Under the pieces are notes generated by a model. It had not been told where the DNA came from and searched no databases. It saw only the letters and a program-made list of their open reading frames with translations. Positions 33,745-44,362 of a stretch of 64,000 nt of DNA are shown piece after piece. The DNA lies in the NCBI GenBank assembly GCA_012274445.1, contig JAAROD010000087.1:372001-436000 (forward strand), written 5' to 3'. How positions within the stretch are numbered: the stretch's first letter is position 1; each line of letters starts with the position of its first letter. Position numbers and translations under genes: made by a program. The DNA is from Sclerotiophoma versabilis. Taxonomy: Eukaryota; Ascomycota; Dothideomycetes; Pleosporales; Didymellaceae.

Positions 33745-35477
33745 ATGCGCGCCCACACGCTGGCCTCCCTGGCCGTCCTGCTGCTGGCCTCTGCGCCGCT
33801 GGCAGCCGCCGCCCCGCACGACCAGCCCGCGCTCGCCCATGACGTGCGCGCCCGCCTGCCCAACCGCACGCCGCCCACCTGGCGCAGATTCTCCGACGCC
33901 ATCATCAGGACGATATGGCGTCTGCCCGACGGCCCGCAGAGCAGCGGCGAGGCCATGGCCAGCGCCCGCCCGCCCGCAACGGAGCCATTCGTCGCCCGCT
34001 ACGGCGAGGACGTGGTGCTGAGGTTCACCCTCCGCACCGCAGACGAGGCCAAGGCCCTGGCCGACGCAGCAGACGTCCTGTTCCTCGACGTCTGGGACTT
34101 CCACGAGGACTGGGCAGACATCCGCGTCGCAAAGAACGTCGTCAGTCGACACGCCGTGCCTGCTCCCGCCGCGAGACTGACTCTCTACAGGTGCCGTCTC
34201 TGCTCGGCCTGCTCCCGCCCTCCCTGAGGCAGTCGCACCAGCCCCTGATGCAGGACCTCGACCTTGCCCAGGCCGTCTTCGACTCGTACCCTTCCTCGTC
34301 CGCCACGCAGTCACACCACCATGACCACCCCTACGCCCCAGCCCTCCACGCGGCCCCGCCCAAGCCCAAGGGCCACCCCTTCCTGCAGGACTACCAGCCG
34401 CTGTCCGTCATCAACCCCTGGATGAAGCTCATGGCCTCCATGTTCACTACCCACGTCCGCCGAATCACCGTCGGCACAACCTACGAGGGCCGCGACATTC
34501 CTGCCCTGCGCGTCGGCGTCCACCCCACCAACGACAACGAGCCTTCCGGTCCGCGCAAGACGGTGCTCATCACAGGCGGCTCGCATGCCCGGGAGTGGAT
34601 CTCCACCAGCACCGTCAACTATGTCGCCTGGAACCTGATCAACTCGTACGGCAAGGACCGCGAAATCACCCGCCTGCTGGAAGAGTTCGACTTTGTCCTC
34701 GTCCCCACCCTGAACCCCGACGGCTACGTCTACTCGTGGGAGTCGGACCGCCTCTGGAGGAAGAATCGCCAACCCACCAGCCTGCGCTTCTGCGACGGCC
34801 TCGACCTGGACCGCAGCTACTCGTTCAAATGGGACGGCGACACGGTCCGCACCAACCCGTGCAGCGAGTCCTACGCCGGCAGCTCGCCCTTTGAGGGCGT
34901 CGAAGCCCAGCGCTTCGCCGAGTGGGCCAGGAACGAGACCGAGCACAACAACGTCCACTTTGTCGGCTTCCTGGACCTGCACTCGTACTCGCAGCAGATT
35001 CTGTACCCCTACTCGTACTCGTGCGCCGACGAGCCCCCCGCGCTCGAAGACCTCGAGGAGCTGGCCATTGGTCTGGCCAAGGCCATCCGCGTCAGTCGGA
35101 AAGGCCACGCGTACAAGGTCACGTCGGCCTGCGAGGGCAACGTCATGGTGTCGAGCGACAAGAAGCACCGCACCATCCTGCCGCGCATCGAGTCCAGCGG
35201 CGGAAGCGCCCTGGACTGGTTCTACCACGAGCTCAAAGTCAAGTACTCGTACCAGATCAAGCTACGCGACACGGGCAGCTACGGCTTCCTCCTGCCCAAG
35301 GAGAACATTGCACCCACTGGGGAAGAGACGCTCGACGCCGTGCTGTACTTTGGCCGCTTCATGCTGGGCGAAGTCGGCCTGGCCACTGCGAGTGTGCAGG
35401 ACGCACCACTCACCGAGCCCACCGAGTGGGACGTTGACGACGCTGGTGCGGTCGAGGGAGACATGCTTGAGCTCTGA
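33745..35477 (+). CDS. ECM14: Ecm14, M14 carboxypeptidase-like pseudoenzyme
   Basis: Secreted/vacuolar member of the M14 metallocarboxypeptidase family linked in yeast to cell-wall organisation. Exons 33745-34140 and 34191-35477 give 560 residues. It has a signal peptide ([20 protein letters not shown]), a propeptide-like region, and the peptidase fold from about residue 205. Zinc ligands are intact: His and Glu in [10 protein letters not shown] and His in [10 protein letters not shown]. The catalytic Glu of active enzymes (in FELRDTG) is replaced by Lys, since the sequence here reads [15 protein letters not shown]. That substitution is the known hallmark of Ecm14, so the protein is expected to bind but not cleave substrates. 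A GC-rich region with strong codon bias toward C/G third bases surrounds it. Confidence 0.95.
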
Positions 35478-35612
35478 GCCGCCCATTCTTTTTTCGTGCA
35501 CGTCAGCTTTCTTTCGCTATACCCACTGTTAGCCGTATCATCTACCATATAATACTTGATTCATCAGTCCACATGACTTTCTCCCTTGAAATCTTATTCT
35601 TAGTGATGAGTC

Positions 35613-35759
35613 CATTTCTTACTACATCTCATTTCTTACTACATCTCATTTCTTACTACATCTCATTTCTTACTGAATCTCACTTTATACTGAATGTCTC
35701 ATTTCTTACTGAACAAGTCCATTTCTTACTGAACAAGTCCATTTCTTACTGAACAAGTC
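35613..35759. repeat. 17-20 bp minisatellite
   Basis: Eight tandem units are visible. The first three read CATTTCTTACTACATCT, the fourth ends GAATCT, the fifth is a decayed variant, and the last three read CATTTCTTACTGAACAAGTC. On the minus strand seven of the eight contain GTAAGAA, identical to a fungal 5' splice-site core. The tract lies between the ECM14 and PHF5-family stops. Confidence 0.95.
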
Positions 35760-35902
35760 CCCTCTCAGTCAAAACTGTATGCAGCCATACAAGGCAGAAA
35801 GTGCTCACCCCCCATGCATGTCGAATAAATGCTCCCAAAACGCCAGAAAGAAAAAACACCTCGCTTGGACTTTTCGTTTGCTACTCTTCATAGCATACAT
35901 GC

Positions 35903-35972
35903 CACGAAGATGCCAATACCATGCTAATCCCATACTAATCCCACGCTGATACCATACCAATACCATACCAAG
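35903..35972. repeat. Degenerate short repeat (ATACCAAT/ACTAATCCC type)
   Basis: Imperfect units of about 10-12 bp (variants of CCATACTAATCC and ATACCATACC) run through this stretch just beyond the PHF5-family stop codon. No function is assigned. Confidence 0.7.
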
Positions 35973-36023
35973 GTAGATAGTAAAGTAATGAAAAAGTATT
36001 AAAATAAAATAAAAAGTCTCCCA

Positions 36024-36362
36024 TCAATGATTTCTAAAATTCTTCTTCTGATAAAACAAATCCGTACGCGAACTGCCGAGATTGATAATCTTCGGACACC
36101 CATCGCGATCCTTTTCAAGGCGCGTACATTCAAAGCAGTAGAATGCGTCGCTGATGCCCTCGCCGCCGCACACGACGCATTTGTTCTGGTAGTTGCCAAA
36201 CGAGCACTCGTCGCAGATCCGTGCTAGTGTTGTCGGTCGTACGTAGGAATCGCATACGGGGCATTTGCCGTCGCATTTGTCGCACAGGCGGCCGATGGAT
36301 ATGCCGGATTGCTTGCGGCACATTACTAGGTCGCTGGGGTTTGGTTAGTGAATGTGTGTGTA

Positions 36363-36438
<76 letters not shown>

Positions 36439-36493
36439 ATGATGATGTGGGGGTTGAGAAGTGGAGGGCGGCTTACGGGTGGTGGCGGGACAT
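36024..36493 (-). CDS. RDS3: PHF5/Rds3-family SF3b splicing factor
   Basis: Small zinc-finger component of the SF3b complex of U2 snRNP, needed for branch-site recognition. Two minus-strand exons, 36493-36477 (17 nt) and 36333-36024, give 108 residues, the usual size. Exon 1 encodes MSRHHP and the join gives [16 protein letters not shown]. The zinc-binding cysteines are in [28 protein letters not shown] and YCFECT, followed by [22 protein letters not shown], the invariant family block. The 143-nt intron is unusually long for this locus because most of it is a (TG)n tract on the plus strand, which is (CA)n in the transcript. It is divergent from the pinin-domain gene. Confidence 0.95.
36353..36436. 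repeat. (TG)n microsatellite inside the PHF5-family intron
   Basis: A pure run of about 35 TG units (36367-36436) is preceded by TGTG/TATG variants from 36353. It occupies most of the 143-nt intron between 36334 and 36476, and appears as (CA)n in the pre-mRNA. Confidence 0.97.
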
Positions 36494-36602
36494 GGTGGTG
36501 TGGTGTTGTTTTGTGGGATTCTGGTAATGCTCTGACCCGGGATTTGCAAGTTTCTGCTGAGTGCTTCCGTGTAGAGTCTACGTGAGTGTGGTGCGTGGTG
36601 AA

Positions 36603-36635
<33 letters not shown>

Positions 36636-36815
36636 CGAGGTCGAGGTCGAGGTGAAAGTTGCGGACTCCCTAGCGTGGAATCGCGCGGCACTAGAGCCCC
36701 GAGCCCCTGCCCCGTGCGGAAGCTTCGAGTCGCTACCACAACGCGTTGTCAGTCGCGAAATCACGTTTCACCCCAATCACCGCCATTTTCCCCATCCCCA
36801 CCCCAAGCCACAGCC
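36494..36815. promoter_or_regulatory. Divergent promoter with hexamer array, PHF5-family / pinin-domain genes
   Basis: The 322 bp between the two start codons carries a hexamer array (36601-36654). Both products belong to splicing-linked families, so shared control is plausible but unproven. Confidence 0.55.
36601..36654. repeat. AAGGTC/GAGGTC hexamer array
   Basis: Six AAGGTC units are followed by two GAGGTC units and a GAGGTG variant, with no interruptions. The array sits about 160 bp upstream of the pinin-domain start codon and about 110 bp from the PHF5-family start. Confidence 0.97.
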
Positions 36816-37775
36816 ATGAGCGGCCCAATCGCTTCCGCAGTCGTGCTGCCAGAGCTGGACGACGCCCTGCCGCCACTCTCACCCACGAATACGCTCAAGA
36901 GACGGCAGTCGTCGGCTACCGAGGACAGTGTGAAGCGCATACGCACCGACGGCGATGACGTGGCAGATAAGAATAACGAAGCTCTCCCAAAGCGGAGGGA
37001 GAGAGGGAGAGAGCGCAGACTGTTCGGCGCAGTGTTGGGTGCCTTGTCGCAGAACCTCACGACTGCAGGGCAGAAGCGTCGGTCGGAGATTGAGAAGAGG
37101 CAGTTCGCCCAGCGGAGGCAGGAGGACGAGGAGAGCGAGCAGAGAAAGGCGGAGCGTTTGGCACGGCGGAAAGTCCAGCGGGGGAAGGAGCAGAAGCGCT
37201 TTGAGCTGCAAGCGGTACGACACGGCTGAGGCTGGTATATCTGACATTGGAGGCTGACAGGGCGTTAGATAAAAGCGCGCCACGACAATATCCTGCACCT
37301 AGCCCACTTCCTCTGCACCAGAACCGAGCCGCGACTGCACTACAAGCCCTGGGAGATGAGCCCAGAAGAGGAAGCCCAGATCGACGGCCAGATCGCCGAG
37401 GCACGAGAGACCATTCAACGTGAACGGGACGAGTTCGAGGCACATGCGGAGGAGAGGCGGACAGAACGACGGGCGACTCCGGATGAGAGGACATATCGTG
37501 CGACAGCTGCTTCGCCAAGCGGTAAGAGCCACGACACGCGCTCAGTCCCATCACACGCTGGAGGCAATGAGGCCATGAACGGAGAGACGCACACGCAGGA
37601 TCAGGAGATGCAAGACCAGCACATAGAAGAGGCTGCAGACCGAACAGCCGAACCACAACAAATGGAGGAAACTGCCATGGATACGCAATCGCCCGAGCCC
37701 GGCAATGCTGACGAGCCCGGCAAAGACGCCGACGAAGAAGTCGTAGAAGCCGCCGAAGACACGGTCATATACTAG
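36816..37775 (+). CDS. Pinin/SDK/memA-domain protein
   Basis: Homologue of the pinin family, nuclear proteins tied to splicing and exon-junction complexes in animals. Exons 36816-37214 and 37269-37775 give 301 residues. The pinin/SDK/memA region (about residues 60-165) begins RERGRERRLFGAVLGALSQ, continues through KRRSEIEKRQFAQRRQEDEE, and after the intron join ends in LCTRTEPRLHYKPWEM, the signature of the domain. A basic-acidic coiled coil fills the middle. The C-terminal 110 residues are acidic and probably disordered. The acceptor ..GCGTTAG was chosen over the nearer ..GACAG because it keeps the ARHDNILHLAHFL frame. Its stop is only 7 nt from that of the convergent epimerase gene. Confidence 0.88.
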
Positions 37776-37782
37776 ATACCTG

Positions 37783-38782
37783 CTACTCACGGCCGACTTT
37801 CAGCGCCTTGGCGACTTCAGCATACGAACCAGTCTCAATATCCTCCAAGACACCCTTCTCCTTGACCTCCCACCCAAGCTCCTCCGTAGCCTTCCGGTTG
37901 CTGGCTCGATTCTCGACGGACAAGAAGCCGGCGAGAAAGTCACCTACTTTGGATGCGGCTTCTTCGTACGTGAGCGACTCGCAGGGAACGCCAATAGCCC
38001 TGCAGACAGCCTCCGCGAGCTGGGCCTGCGTGATATCGTTCTGCGCAGTTGCATTGTCTAGCACACTCATCAGCACACCTCCACAGCATCTGCCCAGCCT
38101 GTCGGTACTCACAAACCTCCCCTGCCCGCCCCGTCTCAGCAATACGCAAGTACAACCTCACCGCATCGTCAACATGCACCGTCGTCGTATACTTATTACC
38201 TCCTTCAACCTTCATCCCCGCCCCCGCTTTCTTCCATATCCGCATAAACAGCCCAATCCCGCTGCCTCCCCTACCATACACATAAGGCGCTAGTCGTACC
38301 TGGCAGGCCCGGACTCCCATGTCAATGTACTTCCTCCGCAGCTGTCCGAGATCGTACGCCGCCCAATGGCCCGCCGGCCACCCAGGGGACGTTTCGTCCG
38401 TCTCACCACGCTCAGGATCGGCAGCTGAGTAAAGAGAGCCACCAGTCAATACTAGCGCCTTTCCACTGCCTTGCAGGCCCTCGGCGAGCGCGTCGTTGGC
38501 GGCGTCGTTGATAGCGAAGCGTTCTGACTTCTCGATGGCGAAGTTGCCGGCGATAGAGTCGGCGATGCTCACCACGATATCTGCTTTGCTCGCCTGCGAC
38601 CTGAGCACGTCCAGTGTGGTTAGTGAGCCGCGGACGGGCGTGGCGCCGAGCGAGGAGAGTGTGGCGTCGCTGCTGGGCGTGCGGGAGAGCGCGGTCACGG
38701 TATATCCAGATGCCACAGCGTGCGCAATGAGTGTTGAGCCGATGTATCCGCTGCCGCCAGTTACGAATATGTGCTTGGCCAT
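37783..38782 (-). CDS. NAD(P)-dependent epimerase/dehydratase-like protein
   Basis: Extended short-chain dehydrogenase of the NAD-dependent epimerase/dehydratase group. Exons 38782-38113 and 38057-37783 with a 55-nt intron give 314 residues; the join makes GEVYNATAQND. The nucleotide-binding motif is TGGSGYIGS at residues 8-16. Where classical members have YxxxK this protein reads WAAYDLGQLRRKYID, so the active-site pattern is atypical. VRLAPYVYGRGGSGIG and TTTVHVDDAVRLYLR are standard substrate-domain features of fungal members. The substrate is unknown. It is transcribed toward the pinin-domain gene. Confidence 0.88.
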
Positions 38783-39700
38783 GGCGAGGAACGGACCGGG
38801 TAGGTGTTGAGTGGTGGGGATGAAAAGTGGCTAGGCAGTGCTGAAGCTGTATGGACTACACATTCTCCAGATCCTGAGGCTCTTTATACACGACAAGCAG
38901 GCACTCAGACAAGCACGATAAACATGAGCGGTCTTAGCGGACTTACACCGGCGCAGTGTTAAGGCTGTATGGGGACCGCGATACTGGACAGCAGCTCGGG
39001 CTTGAAGCAGCATCGTCGGGCACTGGACGACCTTCGTCACCTCGAGCCGTCATCGAACCACCCACAGCCTCAATAACTCCCCCCGAAATAAGCTTCGCTC
39101 AAGCATCGTCAAGTAGGAATACGAAGCACGGTTAGACCGCGCGATGTCCTACCCATCAACCGGAGATTAGGCAATCCATCGAGCTTAACACCGGCGGATC
39201 TTACCACACAACGCAATAGCAAGTAACAGCTTCCAACAACAGCTCCCACCACCCACGCCTTGAAGAGCCTGGCAGTATAAAGCAACGACGCTACAAAGCG
39301 TAGCGAGAGCTCTGTATCATTCTCGTCGATGCTTTAGAACCCATTCTATCTTTCACGTATAGCTGCAGGCTTATAATGAAATATGTGTTCCGTTGTTGCG
39401 TCTTCCACCGTTCATTGCATACCATTGGTGCTGCAATGACTCTTCCGCTGTCAGTTGAGAAATTCGTTTGCTGTTGAGTGTGTCAAAACCAAAGCCATTG
39501 ATGGGGTTTTGTCGATCTATGCTAAAGATGGAGGGCATTACTTGCTACCCATTTTACATGTGAAGTTATTTGTCGTCGATGATCTATGTGCAAAGCTAGG
39601 TCTTTGTCTGATTATAGTGAACAGTTTATCGTACCCTCTGTTGATTCAATGTTGCTGCAATGACCGTGGGTCTGCGTGGTCTACCTGCTGTAAACCATTG

Positions 39701-39727
39701 CTAATGCTGATGCTGATGCTGATGCTC
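39701..39727. repeat. GCTGAT hexamer array
   Basis: Four consecutive GCTGAT units are visible between CTAAT and GCTCACC. It lies in the 5' flank of the epoxide hydrolase gene. Confidence 0.9.
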
Positions 39728-39892
39728 ACCCCTCTTCCCCACACCTCGGTGCCGAGGCCTCCCTCGCGACTCGCCGTGCGGCCAAAACGAAAGCAACCAA
39801 GTTTCGGTTTCTGCCCCACGACCTGGATTAGATCAGATCCCGACGGGGCTCGATTCAATTGTATACTATTACACATTTTGTTGCGTATACTA

Positions 39893-39928
39893 CTGCGTAT
39901 ACTACTGCGCATACTATTCTGCAAACTG
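39893..39928. repeat. 12-bp tandem repeat next to a start codon
   Basis: Two perfect GCGTATACTACT units and a third variant GCGCATACTATT end 32 bp before the epoxide hydrolase ATG, so the tract probably lies in its 5' untranslated region or core promoter. Confidence 0.92.
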
Positions 39929-39960
39929 CGTGGCATTGTATTCACATCGTATAGGACGCC

Positions 39961-41509
39961 ATGTCCGTGCAACCCATCCGTCCCGAGGGCGACGAGCGTG
40001 TCCAGCACAAAACCGCCGTGCTGAACGGCTGCACATACCACTACTTGTACGCAGTGCCCAACTCGGGGAAGTGGACGGACACGGTATTTCTGGTACGCAC
40101 GCACCTTTCTGTACTGCGCTTGCTCAACTCCAAGCTCTGAAAGCCGCTCAAGATGCGAATCCCCGACCGACTTGAAAGCTGCGTGACCTGATTGACTGAC
40201 TGACTGACGGGCCTTGCTAGATTCACGGGTGGCCTGATCTCTCGCTGGGTTGGCGCTACCAGATCCCGCTCCTTGTGAATCTGGGCTTCAGAGTTGTTGC
40301 GCCGGATATGATGGGGTATGGTGGGACGGTGAGTTTCAATTCTTATGCCTGGATTTCACAATCACATACGCTCTCTACTATATCATCGTTCTTGGCCTGA
40401 GATACCTGGATTGGATTGGAAGTGGTTCAAGCCGGTGCTAAGTATACCAGGACGCGCCTAAAGTCCCGCCAAACCCTATCAGTTTGTACGGGCTGAAGAG
40501 AGCTTCAGACGACATTGCCGCCCTCGCAAAGGAAGTCGACGCACCGCACATTATACTGGGCGGACACGACTGGTAAGGTATCCCATTCAGGTTGGAGAAG
40601 AAGTCTCAGCTGACACTTCAAGGGGGGGCTTCGTAGTCTGGCGCGCTGCACAGTGGTATCCGCAGCTTGTAACTCACGTCTTCTCCGTGTGCAGTATGTC
40701 CGCCTGATCCTGCGCTATGCACCTTCTGAGCACCTCCTAAACACCTCACAGCGCCCTACACGGCACCAAGCGAGAAGTACTTTTCCACAGAGCAGCTCGT
40801 CAAAGGCCCGCTGCCGCAGTTCGCTTACCAGCTTCATCTTGCTTCCGGCGAGGTGGAGAAGAGCGTCAAAGATGAGGCGAGTATCCGGCAGTTCCTGAAG
40901 GGAATGTACGGTGCGCGGGGCCCCAATGGGGAGCTTGTATTCGATCCCGAGAAGGGCGTTCTTGCGGAGAACCTAGCGAAAGCAGGAGAGAGCAAGATTC
41001 TGCACGGAGAGGCAAGTAAACCCCGTAATGGTGGACGCTGCGAACTACCCACGAGTTCGCTCGCTCGAAGCGAAGCCGCCTGCCCGCAACACACCCCAAG
41101 CGAGATGCAGGCTGACCATGCCCCAGGTGCTCGAATACTACGTCCAGCAATACTCACGCCACGGCATCCATCCCACCCGTAAGTCCCCCCGCGCCACTCA
41201 CCCCACCCCCAAACAGCCAGTAACGAATCAGTGAACTGGTACCGCCAGCGCCGCACAAACTGGGAAGAAGACCAAGCGCTCCTCGACAAGAAGACTATCC
41301 ACCAACCAGTCCTCTTCATCCAAGCGACGTACGACTCCGTCCTCAAGCCCGAGATGTCCAAGAGCATGGACGCGATGATCCCCAAGTTGACGCGCGGGGA
41401 GGTCGCAGCTACGCACTGGGCGTTGACGCAGAAGCCAGAGGACGTGAACACCTTGATTCGCCAGTGGTTGGAGAAGGAGGGGTTGATCAAAGCCAAGAGC
41501 GCGTTGTGA
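39961..41509 (+). CDS. Epoxide hydrolase-like alpha/beta hydrolase
   Basis: Soluble epoxide hydrolase-type alpha/beta hydrolase. Seven exons are read: 39961-40092, 40221-40328, 40451-40572, 40623-40693, 40752-41011, 41127-41178 and 41232-41509, total 340 residues. The oxyanion motif is IHGWPD, followed by [12 protein letters not shown], the nucleophile elbow GGHDWGGFVVW (Asp), and the catalytic His in AATHWAL near the C terminus. The lid region contains the [15 protein letters not shown] segment. Intron 5 (41012-41126) uses a GC donor (GAG/GCAAGTA), the only non-GT donor needed in this window. Introns 1, 2 and 5 exceed 110 nt, long for this locus. The substrate may be a lipid or xenobiotic epoxide. 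Confidence 0.88.
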
Positions 41510-44362
41510 TATGTATCGCAGCAGTCTGCAAGGCGACAGCGGCGTTGTGCTTGCGCTGTAGCTGGACGAGTTGGGTAGGTAGTGTGCTAAGAAAACAGAC
41601 ATCAAATCTAGTCCTCAACCACAGACATCCTTTTCCTTGCCGTTGCAAGGCAAGCTATTGTTTTTTATTTATGGGAACTGCTGCGCGTTTCGTGGTTCCT
41701 GTAAGTCGGGCTGCTGGAGAGCTGCAAGCGTTGTCTATGCATTGCGTGTGAGAACTCTTGAGCCTGCGATACGTGATTTTCGAGGTGAGTTGAGCGCGTA
41801 TCAATCCCTCTACGTAGTATTGCTGTGAGCTTGTCGCAGGGCTCAGGATACGCCAGACGCAGGTCCGGTGGTGCAAGGTTGCACCGTTGCGCCGGAAGAA
41901 TACATACACTAGACGATCAGGAAACAACAAGCTTCACCACGCCGCGGAGGAGCTCTCTTACCAAGTTTGTATAGACAGATCATTTCTTCTTATTTCTTAC
42001 CCCTACCCATACAGTATATCTATACAATACTTTGTGCAAAGAGTTGGATTACTCGCACCAATTACACTTTGAGTTTTTGCAGTTGCAAGAATTGGGCTAA
42101 AACAGGGGTTATTTTGCTCACGTCGCTCAGGTGACGAGCCTTGTTACACAGGGTCAGGTCTAGCCAGCGACAGATGTGATTCGTGGTTCGCTGACGGGTG
42201 GATGGAATCTTGATTAGCATTGGTGGATTTGATAGGATTGCGGTGGAAGGAAGCGGAAGTAGCTCTCCGATGCTCAATCCAGTACGGAAGGAGTACTAGG
42301 AGGGAGTACCTTGCATTCCGCAGACCGCCTCCGCCTCGACAATCAAATTCGTAATCGCAGGGACATGGTTGCGAGCTCTGCTGTGCTGGCGGGGTGTGCG
42401 TTGAGGGAGAAGATTCCGTTCACCGCCACAGGATAGGTGGTGAATGAGCGAAGATCGGAGATACTGTTCAGCACTTGGTACGTGAGGTTCTCCTGACGTT
42501 CGTATTGGAGGGGTACCGTGTTCATGCGAAGAACGGCCCCTGGAAGGACATGGCATCGCTTGCTGCTCTAGGCAAATTGTGCATTAGTCTGTTCGCTTGT
42601 TGATCTGCCAGTCAAGTCATGTTCTATACACGGTGGACAACTCGTAGCGCTAATCGTAAAGATACCTAGCGGTCGTGATGCTGCACAACAGATGCGTAAG
42701 AACGCTTGTCGTACCTTATCAGTTGCGTCAATGTTGGCATATGTGTGGTTTTTTCTCGTGCATACGTGTATCACCGCAGCATTTTTTTTTCATGGAATGC
42801 AGCTGGTGACGTTGAAGTAAAGGTGGTGTTGCTGTGGACCCTGGCTCCAGACGAACCAAACGATGCCCGCTCTTGGAACTACAACTGTACTCCGCCGTGC
42901 ATTGTGCCATTTGCCGGCTGTGCCTCACTTATTGCTTTTGCCGTGCCGCTCTAACATTCGTATGATTGACAAATGTTTCAGATTAAAAGCGTCCAATCAT
43001 CAACACCAGCCGGCCAGACTACGTACCTAAGATCTGCTTGACCGTAAGGTAACACAGCCGTTTGACCAGCTAGCTTGCGCGATCGCCATGCTTAGACTAG
43101 TCAACGGTCGTGCGCCGGTCGATTAGCGGCGATAGTGCATTCGACGCGATTGCAATGCATCATCTCACGGAGCGAATATCCTGCAGCCAGCACATGTTAA
43201 TCGCACGTCGCTTCACCTTTGATAAAAACGAATCGTCCAGTAGTGACAGGAGCGCGGGTCCTGTTGTGTCATACTTTCGGAAGCTGATAAGCATGTGCTT
43301 GCTCTACACCGTAGTCCCGAGAGTCTGGTACAAGTCGCAACTGGCCGATACTCGGGTACAATGCATGCTGGAAGCGTGCAGCACCTTCAACGGAGATTGG
43401 TCGAAAGGTATCAATCTCAGTAATGCTGGAAGGATCCGCCCAGGTTCGTACTATGGGTAAAAACGTGCTCTGCCGAGAACCCTAGCATGACACACTGCTG
43501 GGTGTGTTCCTTGATCAGTCGAATTGTTGTACAGGCAAAATCGCTCTTCGACGTGAAGTCTCGCCGGCTATAACGAGTAGTTGAGTTCCTGAGGAGAATT
43601 GCCGACAGGATGGCGCAACAATGGCATGTCATTTGTGACAGTTGAGGCGACGGCGAGAGAAGACGTGCTGCTTTTGAAACAAAGAACCGCACAGCAAGCC
43701 GTTGCACTTGCGCATCTGCCCAGGAACTGTGTGGGTCCACATTTATTAGACTGCCGGCTTTCTGCACATGTTTGGCGCAGAGCCCATGGGAAGAACCTGC
43801 CTTATCGTCGTCCCACAGCGCCATTGCGGCCATCAATCGAGCTTGTTCCTCAAATCACTTCCGCTTCAGACATCATTCTATGACAATTGAGGCATGTCTA
43901 TCATGCAAGCTCTGGAGTATCAAAGCTGCTAGCCCGGTAGAATGCGAGTCAAGATAGGTTCAGCCAATGACAGTCTGCTGCGGGTGTATCGCATAGGCTT
44001 CCGGTTCGTCAAAATGGCAATCTAGCTTCAAGTATAACACCGCGTAAACAAGGTAGAGAAGAGCGCCTCGAGATTCGCCATGGCAGGCAGTTGCCGTGCA
44101 AATCGTTGTGCATGTGCATTAAGCCAGGTTGATCGGTCCGGCAAATGACGTGGATTCTTGGGATATTTGCTCTTTCGACGGTTCCTATCTCGCCAATGCA
44201 CAAGCTGTTGCACGAAGCTGAATGAGAGAAGGATCCTGGAAGCCGTTAGTGTGAATTTTCCCCGTCAAGTATATCAGCCTCCACGGTTCTCGTGGGGTAA
44301 AGCTCTACAGCTATCGCTTCCAACACTACTCACTAAACTATCCTCCCACTTTTTTTCTCGTA
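41510..44362. other. Gene-poor region of about 2.9 kb
   Basis: Only short ORFs without family resemblance are present on either strand. One 60-codon frame on the minus strand (42343-42525) has protein-like composition and may be a remnant. No repeat, RNA gene or mobile element was recognised. Confidence 0.45.

Larger units (their letters stand above)
35478..36023. other. Convergent intergenic region with minisatellites
   Basis: The 546 bp between the ECM14 stop and the PHF5-family stop contains two repeat tracts, listed separately, and must hold both transcript ends. No gene is present. Confidence 0.6.
38783..39960. other. Intergenic region with two short tandem repeats
   Basis: This 1.2-kb stretch holds promoters for the divergent epimerase and epoxide hydrolase genes and a 6-bp and a 12-bp repeat tract. 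No gene is supported. Confidence 0.5.

Noticed and set aside
34311..35228. Minus-strand frame of 305 codons opposite ECM14
   Set aside because: It is a shadow of strong GC3 bias in ECM14, without a family resemblance.
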